A DNA stretch of 64,000 bases from Rhodoferax sp. Its GTDB lineage: Bacteria; Pseudomonadota; Gammaproteobacteria; Burkholderiales; Burkholderiaceae_C. This document shows, piece by piece, positions 45,355-54,424 of the stretch (positions within the stretch are counted from its first letter, which is position 1; each line of letters opens with the position of its first letter). The notes under the pieces were generated by a model. That model saw only the letters and a list, made by a program, of their open reading frames with translations, made no database searches and was not told the origin of the DNA. The position numbers and the translations under genes are program-made. Location of the stretch: the NCBI RefSeq assembly GCF_018780565.1, contig NZ_JADMJN010000005.1:558001-622000 (forward strand). Direction: 5' to 3'.

Positions 45355-46448
45355 GTCAAACGCGTATCAACAACACGCCGCTCCAAATTCAAAAACTCGC
45401 TCGATTGCATTTCATTCAAACGGGAAATCGTGCGGGGAAACTCATGAGCCAAAGGCCCATCGGTGTACAACGCTTCCGGTTGTACGGCGGCCGACATGAT
45501 CAGCTTGACACGGCGGTCGTACAGCACGTCGATCAACCAGGTAAAACGACGCGCTTCCGATGCCATGCGCACCGGCATATGAGGCACATCACTCAGGAGC
45601 ACCGTATGAAACTGCGTCGCAATTTCCAGGTAGTCATTCTGGGAACGCGGCCCCCCACAAAGCGACTTGAAGTCAAACCACACGAGGCCACCAGCTTTGC
45701 GACGCGCCCGAATCTCGCGGGACTCGATGTGCAAAACCGGGTCTTCATCCTGGGTTTCTGCCAATCTCTCAAACGCATCGCGCATGGCTGCATCGGCCTC
45801 GGCCCCCAGCGGCACGTGGTAGAGCTTGAGCTGCTCCAGCGTGCGACGGCGGTAGTCGGTACCGTTGTCTACGTTGATGACTTCCAGCTTCTCGTTGAGC
45901 AGTGCAATGGCGGGCAGAATGCGGTCACGATGCAAGCCGTTGGGATACAACTCGTCAGGCTTGAAGTTGGAGGTGGTCACCAAGCCAACACCGTTGTCAA
46001 ACAACGCCGCCAACAGACGATGCAGGATCATGGCGTCGGTGATGTCAGCCACATGAAACTCGTCAAAGCAAATCAGCCGGTATTTTTTGGCGATGCGTTT
46101 GCCGAGTTCGTCAAGTGGATTCACCACGCCTTTGAGACCGGCCAGTTCACGGTGCACTTCGCGCATGAACTCATGAAAATGAAGCCGTGTCTTGCGCTTG
46201 AGCGGAACTGCGTTGTAAAAGCAGTCCATGAGAAAGCTCTTGCCCCGCCCCACCCCGCCGTACATGTAAACACCACGCGGAATGTCAGGCCGGTTGATCA
46301 GCTTTTTCAGGGCATTGGAACGCTTGCCCTTGAAAGCCGCCCACTCGTCAGCACACCGCTCCAAGGCAGCGACGGCACGCAGCTGCGCTGGATCGGCGCT
46401 GTAGCCCCGGGATGCCAGCTCGGCTTCGTAGGCCTGTTTGACACTCAA
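45351..46448 (-). CDS. zapE: Cell division AAA ATPase ZapE (AFG1-like)
   Basis: This 365-residue protein is the AFG1/ZapE ATPase, which acts on the Z-ring and in low-oxygen or heat stress in E. coli. Walker A is GGVGRGKS (64-71), followed by FLMDCFYNAVP. Walker B is LICFDEFHVADITDAM (about 134-149), and TTSNFKPDELYPNGLHRDRI is sensor 1 and family typical. RFTWLIDVLYDRRVKL is near the end. It overlaps the following coiled-coil gene by 4 bases. A repeat copy separates it from lpd. Confidence 0.94.
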   Translation of the reverse strand: MSVKQAYEAELASRGYSADPAQLRAVAALERCADEWAAFKGKRSNALKKLINRPDIPRGVYMYGGVGRGKSFLMDCFYNAVPLKRKTRLHFHEFMREVHRELAGLKGVVNPLDELGKRIAKKYRLICFDEFHVADITDAMILHRLLAALFDNGVGLVTTSNFKPDELYPNGLHRDRILPAIALLNEKLEVINVDNGTDYRRRTLEQLKLYHVPLGAEADAAMRDAFERLAETQDEDPVLHIESREIRARRKAGGLVWFDFKSLCGGPRSQNDYLEIATQFHTVLLSDVPHMPVRMASEARRFTWLIDVLYDRRVKLIMSAAVQPEALYTDGPLAHEFPRTISRLNEMQSSEFLNLERRVVDTRLT

Positions 46449-46459
46449 GAAACCACCTC

Positions 46460-46522
46460 AAAATTGCTATGTAATAAATAGCTGATAGCGCTTATTCCAT
46501 GAAGGCTAGAGGCCATTTTTAT
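46460..46522 (+). repeat. Dispersed intergenic repeat, copy 3
   Basis: About 63 bases between lpd and zapE align with the copies at 3.2 kb and 21.5 kb: TTGCTAT, AATAAATAGCT, GCGCTTATT, GGCTAGAGGCCATTTTTA. It lies directly downstream of the odh operon and just before the zapE ATG. Confidence 0.7.
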
Positions 46523-46533
46523 ACATAAAACAA

Positions 46534-47961
46534 TCAGAAATTCAAGGTCCGTTTGTCCACGGCCAAGGCGGCTTCCTTGGTGGCTTCACTCAAGGATGGA
46601 TGGGCATGGCAGATGCGGGCGATGTCCTCGCTGCTGGCCCTGAATTCCATGGCTACCACGCACTCGGCAATCAATTCGCTGGCCATCGGGCCCACGATGT
46701 GCACCCCGAGGATTTCGTCCGTTGTGGCGTCCGCCAGCATTTTGACCATGCCTGTGGTATCACCCAAGGCCCGGGCACGACCATTGGCCAGAAACGGGAA
46801 GGTACCGGCCTTGTAGGCACGCCCTGCGGCCTTGAGTTGCTGTTCGGTCTGCCCGACCCAGGCAATTTCGGGGCTGGTGTAGATCACCCAGGGGATGGTG
46901 TTGAAATTGACATGGCCATGCTGACCCGCCATGCGCTCGGCCACCGCCACACCCTCTTCCTCAGCCTTGTGGGCCAGCATCGGGCCACGCACCACATCGC
47001 CGACCGCCCATACGCCGGGCAAGCTGGCGCGACACTGCTCGTCCACCACAATCGCGCCACGCTCGTCGAGCTTGAGGCCCACCGCTTCGGTGTTCAAGCC
47101 GATGGTGTTGGGCACACGCCCGATCGACACGATCAACTTGTCGACGTCGAGGCTCTGGGCCTCGCCCTTGGCATTGGTCCACGCGACATTCACGCCCTTC
47201 TTGCTGGTCTTGATCTCGCCGACCTTGACGCCCAACTCAATCTTCAAGCCTTGCTTGACGAAAGCCTTATGCGCTTCCTTGGCGATCTGTTCGTCCACCG
47301 CACCCAGGAATGTGGGCAAGCCTTCCAGAATGGTGACCTCGGATCCCAGACGGCGCCAAACCGAGCCCATCTCCAGTCCGATAACGCCAGAGCCAATCAG
47401 TCCCAGCTTTTTCGGTACGGCGCCGATACGCAGCGCGCCGTCGTTGGACAGGACCATGTCTTCGTCAAACGGTGTACCCGGTAGCGCACGGGCATTGGAG
47501 CCGGTTGCCACGACCACTTGTTTGCCTGTCAGGACTTCTTCAGCCGCGCCCGCCACCTTGATCTCGTAGCCGCCATCGACCGCTTTGACAAAGGAACCGC
47601 GTCCGTGAAAAAAGGCGACCTTGTTTTTCTTGAACAGGTACTGGATACCGTCGTTGTTCTGCTTGACCACGGTGTCCTTGCGGCCCACCATCTTGGCCAC
47701 GTCCAGGCTCAGGCCGGACACGGCGATGCCATGGTCGGCAAAGTGATGACTGGCATGGTCAAAATGCTCGGACGACTGCAACAGTGCCTTGCTTGGGATG
47801 CAACCCACATTGGTACAAGTGCCACCCAAGGCGGGGCCGCCCTTGGCGTTTTTCCACTCGTCGATGCAGGCAACGCTCATGCCGAGTTGCGCAGCACGAA
47901 TGGCCGCGATATAGCCACCAGGACCGCCACCGATGACGATCACGTCGAATTGTTTATTCAT
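46534..47961 (-). CDS. lpdA: Dihydrolipoamide dehydrogenase (E3)
   Basis: This 475-residue flavoprotein reoxidises the lipoyl arms of 2-oxoacid dehydrogenases and makes NADH. The FAD motif is VIGGGPGGYIAAIRAAQ (near 8-24) and the redox disulfide C49-C54 lies in GGTCTNVGCIPS. The NAD fold is GLIGSGVIGLEMGSVW, and the catalytic His-Glu pair is in CHAHPSLSEATKEA. I chose ATG 47961; an upstream ATG lies in the hairpin. It is the third gene of the 2-oxoglutarate dehydrogenase operon. Confidence 0.95.
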   Translation of the reverse strand: MNKQFDVIVIGGGPGGYIAAIRAAQLGMSVACIDEWKNAKGGPALGGTCTNVGCIPSKALLQSSEHFDHASHHFADHGIAVSGLSLDVAKMVGRKDTVVKQNNDGIQYLFKKNKVAFFHGRGSFVKAVDGGYEIKVAGAAEEVLTGKQVVVATGSNARALPGTPFDEDMVLSNDGALRIGAVPKKLGLIGSGVIGLEMGSVWRRLGSEVTILEGLPTFLGAVDEQIAKEAHKAFVKQGLKIELGVKVGEIKTSKKGVNVAWTNAKGEAQSLDVDKLIVSIGRVPNTIGLNTEAVGLKLDERGAIVVDEQCRASLPGVWAVGDVVRGPMLAHKAEEEGVAVAERMAGQHGHVNFNTIPWVIYTSPEIAWVGQTEQQLKAAGRAYKAGTFPFLANGRARALGDTTGMVKMLADATTDEILGVHIVGPMASELIAECVVAMEFRASSEDIARICHAHPSLSEATKEAALAVDKRTLNF

Positions 47962-47977
47962 GATGTTTGTCAGTTGA

Positions 47978-48008
47978 GGGCGAAACACCATTGGAGGGTG
48001 TTTCGCCC
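47978..48008 (-). promoter_or_regulatory. Perfect hairpin between odhB and lpd
   Basis: GGGCGAAACACC (47978-47989) and GGTGTTTCGCCC (47997-48008) form a 12-bp perfect stem with a 7-base loop. It sits 16 bases before the lpd ATG and 11 bases after the odhB stop, with no T run. It probably stabilises or attenuates the operon message between E2 and E3. Confidence 0.7.
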
Positions 48009-48019
48009 TGCAAGGTTAC

Positions 48020-49288
48020 TTAGATATCAAACAGCAGGCGAGCTGGATCTTCCAGCGCCTCTTTCATGGCGACCAAACCGAGCACAGCCTCTCGGCCGTC
48101 AATGATGCGGTGGTCGTAGCTCATGGCAAAGTAGTTCATGGGACGCACCACCACCACACCGTTTTCGACCATGGCGCGATCCTTTGTGGCGTGCACACCG
48201 AGAATGGCGCTTTGCGGAGGGTTGATGATGGGCGTCGACATCATCGAGCCAAACGTACCGCCATTGCTGATGGAGAAGGTGCCGCCAGTCATGTCTTCAA
48301 TACCCAGCTTGCCTTCCTTGGCCTTCTGACCAAACTCTGCAATCTTCTTCTCGATGTCGGCAAAGCTCATCTGGTCGGCATTGCGCAAAATCGGCACGAC
48401 CAGACCACGCGGGGAGCCCACTGCGATACCGATGTCGAAGTAGCCGTGGTACACGATGTCATTGCCGTCCACGGATGCATTCAGGACCGGGAACTTCTTC
48501 AGGGCATGCACTGCGGCCTTGACGAAGAAGCTCATGAAGCCCAGTTTGACGCCATGTTCCTTCTCAAAACGCTCTTGCATGCGCTTGCGCATGTCCATGA
48601 CCGGCGCCATGTTGATTTCATTGAACGTGGTCAGAATCGCATTGGTGGACTGGGACTGCAGCAGACGCTCCGCAACCCGGGCGCGCAGGCGACTCATGGG
48701 TACGCGCTGCTCGGGGCGACCGCTCAAGGTGTCACCCACATTCGTGCGCGGTGCCGCCACTTGAGGCAGGAAAGTGGTGGGGCCCCCCGTAGGTATGGCC
48801 GAAGACACTACTGATTTAGCAGCAACTGCGGTTGTTGCACCGGAAGCTACAGCCGCCAGCACATCACCCTTGGTAACGCGTCCGTCCTTGCCGGTACCGG
48901 CAACAGAACCAGTGGCGACATTGTTGTCGGCCATCAGTTTGGCCGCAGCGGGCATGGCCACGCCAGCCATGGATGCTGTGGCCGCGGCAGGCGTCGCAGC
49001 CACCGCAGCGGCGACGGCAGCCACAGGTGCTGTCGCACTCGCTTTGCCTTCGGTATCGATCCGTGCAATCAACTGCTCCGCGGTCACCGTGGCACCGTCC
49101 GGCACCACCAGTTCGGCCAGGATACCGGCGGCAGGAGCCGGTACTTCCATCACGACCTTGTCGGTTTCAATTTCGATCAGGATTTCATCGATGGCGATTG
49201 CATCGCCGACTTTCTTTTTCCATTGCAACATGGTGGCTTCCGCCACGGATTCAGACAGTTGCGGAACTTTGACTTCTACGATAGCCAT
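48020..49288 (-). CDS. odhB: Dihydrolipoyl succinyltransferase (E2 of 2-oxoglutarate dehydrogenase)
   Basis: This 422-residue protein is the core E2 enzyme. One lipoyl domain (1-78) carries lipoyl-lysine K44 in [11 protein letters not shown]. An Ala/Val-rich linker follows, then the subunit-binding domain (about 112-150, [14 protein letters not shown]), another Ala/Thr linker and the catalytic domain with [12 protein letters not shown] (H393 and D397). One lipoyl domain and the position behind odhA mark it as the succinyl rather than acetyl form. The gap to odhA is 46 bases. Confidence 0.95.
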   Translation of the reverse strand: MAIVEVKVPQLSESVAEATMLQWKKKVGDAIAIDEILIEIETDKVVMEVPAPAAGILAELVVPDGATVTAEQLIARIDTEGKASATAPVAAVAAAVAATPAAATASMAGVAMPAAAKLMADNNVATGSVAGTGKDGRVTKGDVLAAVASGATTAVAAKSVVSSAIPTGGPTTFLPQVAAPRTNVGDTLSGRPEQRVPMSRLRARVAERLLQSQSTNAILTTFNEINMAPVMDMRKRMQERFEKEHGVKLGFMSFFVKAAVHALKKFPVLNASVDGNDIVYHGYFDIGIAVGSPRGLVVPILRNADQMSFADIEKKIAEFGQKAKEGKLGIEDMTGGTFSISNGGTFGSMMSTPIINPPQSAILGVHATKDRAMVENGVVVVRPMNYFAMSYDHRIIDGREAVLGLVAMKEALEDPARLLFDI

Positions 49289-49334
49289 ATCAATTCTTTC
49301 GGTAATGGGGTTCTAAGCGCTGATTCGCGAATGC

Positions 49335-52241
49335 TTACTTGGTCAGGACAAAGCCTTTGAGCTTGGCAAACGCGCCTTCAACCAGCGCTTTTTGTTGCTC
49401 CTGATGCAGATGCGAGTAGCCAACCGCCGGTGAGGCGGATGCCGCACGACCGGAATAGCCCAGTTTCTGCCCTTCACTCATGTTTTCATGGATGTAGTGC
49501 TGCACGAAGAACCAGGCACCCTGGTTCTGCGGCTCGTCCTGGCACCACACGATATCTACCGCATTGGGGTATTTCTTCAGTTCGCTGGCGAACGCCTTGT
49601 GCGGGAAGGGATACAACTGTTCCACGCGAATGATCGCCGTGTCGTTGCTGCCGTTTTCCTCGCGCTTTTTGACCAGATCGTAGTAGACCTTGCCCGAACA
49701 CGCAATCACGCGCTTGACCTTGTCAGCCTTGAGTTCCTTGTTCTCCGGAATGACCGTTTGGAAACCGCCCTTGGTGAACTCGGACAGCGGGGACGCCGCA
49801 TCCTTGGCGCGCAACAATGACTTGGGCGTCATGATGATGAGCGGCTTGCGCAGGTTGCGCACCATCTGGCGGCGCAAAATATGGAAGATCTGGCTGGCGG
49901 TGGTGGGTTGCACCACCTGCATGTTGGTATCCGCGCTCAGCTGCATGAAGCGCTCCAGCCGTGCCGAACTGTGCTCCGGCCCCTGGCCTTCGTAGCCATG
50001 CGGCAGCATCAGCGTGATGCCATTGACACGGCCCCACTTGACTTCACCCGAGGCGATGAACTGGTCGATGACCACCTGGGCTCCATTGGCAAAGTCGCCA
50101 AACTGGGCTTCCCAGATCACCAGGGTGTTCGGATCGTTGGATGCGTACCCGTATTCGAAGGCCAGCACGGCCTCTTCGGACAGGATGGAGTCGATGACGA
50201 CGAACGGCGCCTGGCCTTCGGCCACATTTTGCAGCGGGGTGTAGGTTCCCTCGTCGAACTTCTCGCGGTTCTGATCGTGAATCACGGCATGACGGTGCGT
50301 GAAGGTACCGCGTCCGCAATCCTCGCCGCTCAGGCGCACGGGATAGCCGCTGGCAACCAATGACGCGAACGCCATGTGTTCACCCATGCCCCAATCCACG
50401 GGGATTTCACCACGTCCCATTGCGGCGCGATCGGCGTAGACCTTTTTCACCAACTGGTGTGGCGCGATGGTGTCGGGCAAAGTCGTGAGCTTGGCCGACA
50501 GACGCTTCCACTCAGCCATGGGGATAGCCGTGTCGCCGGCATCCGTCCACTTCTTGCTCAGGTAAGGCATCCAGTCCACGGCGTACTTGCTCTTGAAGTT
50601 CGTCAGGACCGGATCGAAGGTGTTCTTGCCTGCATCCAGCGCCGCGCGGGTGGCCTTGACCATGTCGTCGCCCAGCGTGGCGCCGAAACCTTGCGCCGCC
50701 AGTTTGTCCGCATACAGCTTGCGCGTACCGGGGTGCTGGGCAATCTTCTTGTACATCAGCGGCTGGGTCAGTGCTGGCGTGTCCTGTTCGTTGTGTCCCA
50801 GCTTACGGAAGCAGATGATGTCAACCACCACGTCTTTCTGGAACTCCATGCGGTATTCCAGCGCAATCTGGGTGGCCAGCACCACGGCTTCCGGGTCGTC
50901 TCCGTTGACGTGCAGCACCGGTGCCTCGATCATCTTGACCACATCCGAGCAATAGAGCGTGGAGCGGCTGTCGCGCGGATCACTGGTGGTGAAACCGATC
51001 TGGTTGTTGATGACGATGTGAACTGTGCCGCCCGTGGAGTAACCACGGGTCTCGGCCAAAGCCAATGTCTCCATGACCACGCCCTGGCCGGCAAAAGCCG
51101 CGTCACCATGGACCAGTACAGGCAACACCTGCTTGCCTTTGGGGTCCGCGCGACGGTCCATGCGGGCGCGCACCGAGCCTTCAACGACCGGATTCACAAT
51201 CTCAAGGTGCGAGGGGTTGAAGGCCAGCGTCAAATGCACCGGTCCGCCGGGGGTGGACACGTCCGAACTGAAACCCTGGTGGTATTTAACGTCGCCGCTT
51301 GGCAGATCTTCCGGTGCAGTGTGGTCAAACTCGGCAAACAGGTCCGCCGGCATTTTGCCCAGCGAGTTGACCAGCACGTTCAGGCGTCCCCGATGGGCCA
51401 TACCGATCACGATTTCCTGGAGTCCGATGGCGCCACCACCCTGAATCAGCTCATCCATCGCGGCGATGAAGCTCTCGCCGCCTTCCAGCGAGAAGCGCTT
51501 CTGTCCCACATACTTGGTGTGCAGGAAGCGCTCCAGGCCTTCGGCTGCGGTCAGGCGATCCAGAATGTGACGCTTCTTCTCGGCTGTGAAATTGGGCTTG
51601 CTGCGGATCGCTTCCAGCTTTTGTTGCCACCAGCGCTTCTGGTTCTGATCGGTCATGTACATGTACTCTGCACCGATCGAACCGCAATAGGTTTCGCGCA
51701 AGGAGTTCTGGAGCTCACGCAAGCTCATCGACTCGCGGCCAAAGAAGGTATTGCTGATGTTGAAAACGGTTTCCTGGTCCGCATCCGTAAAGCCGTAGAA
51801 AGACGGCTCCAGCTCAGGAATCTTGGCACGTTCGGTGCGCTTCAAGGGGTCCAGATCGGCCCAGCGCGCACCCACATTGCGGTAGGCTGCGATCAACTGC
51901 TGTACCGCGGTGCGCTTGCGACCCATTTCGGAGTCGGCGCCAGTGGCCATCACGACTTTGGTACCGCCCTGCTTGGCGCGCTCGGCAAACGCGTTGATCA
52001 CCGGAAGATGGGGAACGTCCTTGGCGCTGCTGCCATCGACTGCGGGCACGTGCTGCAAGGCATCAAAGTAGTCACGCCAGGTATCGGGCACGCTGCCCGG
52101 GTTGGCGAGGTAGTTTTCGTACATCTCTTCGACGTACGGGGCATTGCCACCAAACAAATAGGTATTGTTTTGATAGGCTTGGTACACCGACGAAGTTGTC
52201 GATGAAGTCGAAGCCGCCCCTTGGGACGTTGTCTCACTCAT
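49335..52241 (-). CDS. odhA: 2-oxoglutarate dehydrogenase E1
   Basis: This 968-residue thiamine diphosphate enzyme decarboxylates 2-oxoglutarate in the TCA cycle. An N-terminal E1 helix (NNTYLFGGNAPYVEEMYENY) is followed by MAHRGRLNVLVNSLGK, the TPP and Mg region VHGDAAFAGQGVV, INNQIGFTT, the GHNEQDTPALTQP motif, and the transketolase-like C-terminal part with DSILSEEAVLAFEYGY. All are intact and the length is typical. It is the first gene of odhA-odhB-lpdA. AACGGAGG lies upstream. Confidence 0.96.
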   Translation of the reverse strand: MSETTSQGAASTSSTTSSVYQAYQNNTYLFGGNAPYVEEMYENYLANPGSVPDTWRDYFDALQHVPAVDGSSAKDVPHLPVINAFAERAKQGGTKVVMATGADSEMGRKRTAVQQLIAAYRNVGARWADLDPLKRTERAKIPELEPSFYGFTDADQETVFNISNTFFGRESMSLRELQNSLRETYCGSIGAEYMYMTDQNQKRWWQQKLEAIRSKPNFTAEKKRHILDRLTAAEGLERFLHTKYVGQKRFSLEGGESFIAAMDELIQGGGAIGLQEIVIGMAHRGRLNVLVNSLGKMPADLFAEFDHTAPEDLPSGDVKYHQGFSSDVSTPGGPVHLTLAFNPSHLEIVNPVVEGSVRARMDRRADPKGKQVLPVLVHGDAAFAGQGVVMETLALAETRGYSTGGTVHIVINNQIGFTTSDPRDSRSTLYCSDVVKMIEAPVLHVNGDDPEAVVLATQIALEYRMEFQKDVVVDIICFRKLGHNEQDTPALTQPLMYKKIAQHPGTRKLYADKLAAQGFGATLGDDMVKATRAALDAGKNTFDPVLTNFKSKYAVDWMPYLSKKWTDAGDTAIPMAEWKRLSAKLTTLPDTIAPHQLVKKVYADRAAMGRGEIPVDWGMGEHMAFASLVASGYPVRLSGEDCGRGTFTHRHAVIHDQNREKFDEGTYTPLQNVAEGQAPFVVIDSILSEEAVLAFEYGYASNDPNTLVIWEAQFGDFANGAQVVIDQFIASGEVKWGRVNGITLMLPHGYEGQGPEHSSARLERFMQLSADTNMQVVQPTTASQIFHILRRQMVRNLRKPLIIMTPKSLLRAKDAASPLSEFTKGGFQTVIPENKELKADKVKRVIACSGKVYYDLVKKREENGSNDTAIIRVEQLYPFPHKAFASELKKYPNAVDIVWCQDEPQNQGAWFFVQHYIHENMSEGQKLGYSGRAASASPAVGYSHLHQEQQKALVEGAFAKLKGFVLTK

Positions 52242-52423
52242 ATTCCGCTGACCTCCGTTCCCCTTCAGGGAACATTAGCTGGTTAAAGCTTATTAAATTA
52301 ACCTTCCGCGACACGGCTGAACCGTTTGGCGGATGCGACTGTGGCATGGGAAGGGCCTAGTAACGAACGCGATTGTGCCATCAAACCGGCACAAAGAAAA
52401 TAGTACAGACGTGTTGTCAGGGA
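52242..52423 (-). promoter_or_regulatory. Leader and promoter region of the odh operon
   Basis: This 182-base gap between prpE and odhA holds the odhA ribosome site, a small hairpin GTTCCC/GGGAAC (52257-52262, 52268-52273), and an inverted repeat GGTTAA/TTAACC (52281-52286, 52298-52303) with an AT-rich centre. No -35/-10 pair is convincing. The inverted repeat could be a binding site. Confidence 0.4.
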
Positions 52424-54319
52424 CTACACCGCCATCAAATCCCTGATTTGCTGCAACGCGGCCGGGTCATCCATGGTGGTCAGATCGCCGGGATCACGCC
52501 CTTCGCACACCGCCTGAACGGCCCGGCGCAGGAGCTTGCCGCTGCGGGTCTTGGGCAAGACCGTGACGAAGCGCACGCGAGCCGGGCGGGCTACCGCGCC
52601 CAAGTCTTTGTCCACCAGCTTCATCACCTCGCCCTCGAGCTTGAGGCGTGCCGCATCATCCACCAGCAGACTGGCATCCTTCACCACGGCAAAGGCCATG
52701 GCCACCTGGCCCTTGAGCTGGTCCGCTACGCCCACCACCGCCACTTCGGAAATGTTGGGATGGGCAGAAATGCTCTCTTCGATCTCGCGGGTACCCAGGC
52801 GATGCCCGGCCACATTGATCACGTCATCGGTACGACCCAGGATGAAGAAGTAGCCATCGGCATCGCGGATGCCCCAGTCAAACGTGCTGTAAACCATTTT
52901 GCCCGGCACGCTGGACCAGTAGGTTTTGACGAAGCGCTCGTCATCCTGCCATACCGTCTGCATGCAGCCCGGAGGTAGCGGACCTTCAATGGCGACCACG
53001 CCCTTCTGGTTCGGCTCGGTCAACTCAGCACCGGTCTGGTCATCCAGCAGCTTGACGTTGTAACCATAGACGGCCTTGCCCGGCGAGCCGAACTTGGTGG
53101 ACGCCTGCTCCACACCATTGCACAGGGAGAGAATCGGCCAGCCGGTCTCGGTCTGCCAGTAGTTATCAATGATAGGCTTGCCCAGACCCTGGCTGATCCA
53201 CTGCGCCGTGGGTTCGTCCAGAGGTTCACCCGCCAGAAACAGGGCGCGCAGGCTGGAGAGATCGTATTTGCTGAGCAGCGCCGGGTCCTGCTTCTTCAAA
53301 ACGCGCACCGCCGTGGGCGCACTGAACATCACGGTGACCTTGTATTTTTCCACCAGACTCCACCAGATGCCGCCATCTGGACGTGTAGGCAGCCCCTCGT
53401 ACATGATGGTGGCCATACCGGCAATCAGCGGGCCGTAGACGATGTAACTGTGTCCTACCACCCAGCCAATGTCGCTGGTGGAGAAATAGGTTTCACCCGC
53501 GTTGCCACAGTAAATGTGCTTCATGCTGGCCGCCAGCGCCACGGCGTAGCCGCCGGTGTCACGCTGCACACCTTTGGGCTTGCCCGTGGTGCCGCTGGTG
53601 TACAACGTGTAACTGGGGTGGGTGGCATCCACCCATTCACACTCCACCACGGTATTGAAGTGCTTTTGCCGCAAGCCCCCCCACAAATGGTCACGTTCAG
53701 CTACTAAATTCATAGCAACCAAACCACGATCGACCAACAACACTTTTTCGGGTTTGTGGCTGGAGAGGGAAATGGCCTCGTCCAGCAAGGGTTTGTAAGC
53801 CACCGCCTTGCCGCCACGGGAACCCGCATCAGCACTGATCACCAGTCTGGGCGATGCGTCCTCAATACGCGAGGCCAACGAACCCGATGCAAAACCACCA
53901 AACACCACTGTGTGAATGGCACCGATGCGGGCACAAGCCAGCATGGCGAACGCCGCTTCGGCAATCATCGGCATGTAAATCAATACCCGGTCGCCCTTTT
54001 GCACGCCGAGATCCTTGATCGTGGCTGCCATGCGTTGCACTTCGGCGTGCAACTCGCGGAATGAGTAGACCGTTTCCTGATTGGTCTCAGTAGAGACAAA
54101 AATCAGCGCCGCCTGGTCAGGTCGATCTTTGAGATGCCGGTCGACAGCGTTATGGCAAAGATTGGTCGTTCCGCCAACGAACCACTTGGCAAAGGGCGGA
54201 TTGCTGTAGTCACAGATTTGCTGGGGCGGTGTTTTCCAGTCGACCAGCTGGGCCTGCTCAGCCCAGAAGGCGTCACGCTCAGTGAGGGAGCGGCGGTGGA
54301 AATCTGCGTAACTTGTCAT
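52424..54319 (-). CDS. prpE: Propionyl-CoA synthetase (PrpE)
   Basis: This 631-residue acyl-CoA synthetase activates propionate (and acetate more slowly) with ATP and CoA. PrpE rather than Acs is supported by the start DWKTPPQQICDYSNPPFAKW, by ADAGSRGGKAVAYKPLLDEA (about 163-182) and by VQRDTGGYAVAL after the ATP loop YTSGTTGKPKG. The regulatory lysine K595 in KTRSGKLLRR is present and would be open to acetylation. Residues 201-208 (VAMNLVAE) are encoded by a stretch matching the dispersed repeat. A 12-bp palindrome lies 33 bases before the ATG. The rest of the methylcitrate genes are not in the window. Confidence 0.92.
   Translation of the reverse strand: MTSYADFHRRSLTERDAFWAEQAQLVDWKTPPQQICDYSNPPFAKWFVGGTTNLCHNAVDRHLKDRPDQAALIFVSTETNQETVYSFRELHAEVQRMAATIKDLGVQKGDRVLIYMPMIAEAAFAMLACARIGAIHTVVFGGFASGSLASRIEDASPRLVISADAGSRGGKAVAYKPLLDEAISLSSHKPEKVLLVDRGLVAMNLVAERDHLWGGLRQKHFNTVVECEWVDATHPSYTLYTSGTTGKPKGVQRDTGGYAVALAASMKHIYCGNAGETYFSTSDIGWVVGHSYIVYGPLIAGMATIMYEGLPTRPDGGIWWSLVEKYKVTVMFSAPTAVRVLKKQDPALLSKYDLSSLRALFLAGEPLDEPTAQWISQGLGKPIIDNYWQTETGWPILSLCNGVEQASTKFGSPGKAVYGYNVKLLDDQTGAELTEPNQKGVVAIEGPLPPGCMQTVWQDDERFVKTYWSSVPGKMVYSTFDWGIRDADGYFFILGRTDDVINVAGHRLGTREIEESISAHPNISEVAVVGVADQLKGQVAMAFAVVKDASLLVDDAARLKLEGEVMKLVDKDLGAVARPARVRFVTVLPKTRSGKLLRRAVQAVCEGRDPGDLTTMDDPAALQQIRDLMAV
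53699..53720 (-). repeat. Fragment of the dispersed repeat inside prpE
   Basis: On the minus strand GGTTGCTATGAATTTAGTAG and the next bases CT match the left end of the dispersed repeat (TTGCTATnAATTTAGTAGCT). In frame it encodes VAMNLVA in a surface-like variable region of PrpE. It keeps the reading frame. Confidence 0.5.
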
Positions 54320-54351
54320 TATTTGTCTCCAGTCGGGTCAGTAAACTGAAT

Positions 54352-54363
54352 TCATAATTATGA
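54352..54363. promoter_or_regulatory. 12-bp palindrome upstream of prpE
   Basis: TCATAATTATGA is a perfect palindrome 33 bases before the prpE ATG, in the 105-base gap after the isochorismatase-like gene. It may be an operator or part of a -10 region (CATAAT). A TTGCAA lies upstream on the minus strand at a spacing that is not ideal. Confidence 0.35.
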
Positions 54364-54424
54364 GCAGACAGCTTGCAACAGCCTGACTCGCAGCAATGGC
54401 GAGCTCCAAGCGCCGCACGCGCCC

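Noticed and set aside
50376..52205. 609-codon open frame on the plus strand opposite odhA
   Set aside because: It lies fully antisense to a complete, motif-bearing odhA gene. GC-rich codon use leaves the opposite frame open, and its translation (runs of His, Gln, Arg) has no recognisable domain.
46534..52241. Pyruvate dehydrogenase complex
   Set aside because: The E1 has the 2-oxoglutarate dehydrogenase layout (968 residues, OdhA motifs) and E2 has one lipoyl domain of the succinyltransferase type.
52424..54319. Acetyl-CoA synthetase (acs) as the name of this gene
   Set aside because: The ADAGSRGGK and VQRDTGGYAVAL segments and the N-terminal sequence fit PrpE rather than Acs.
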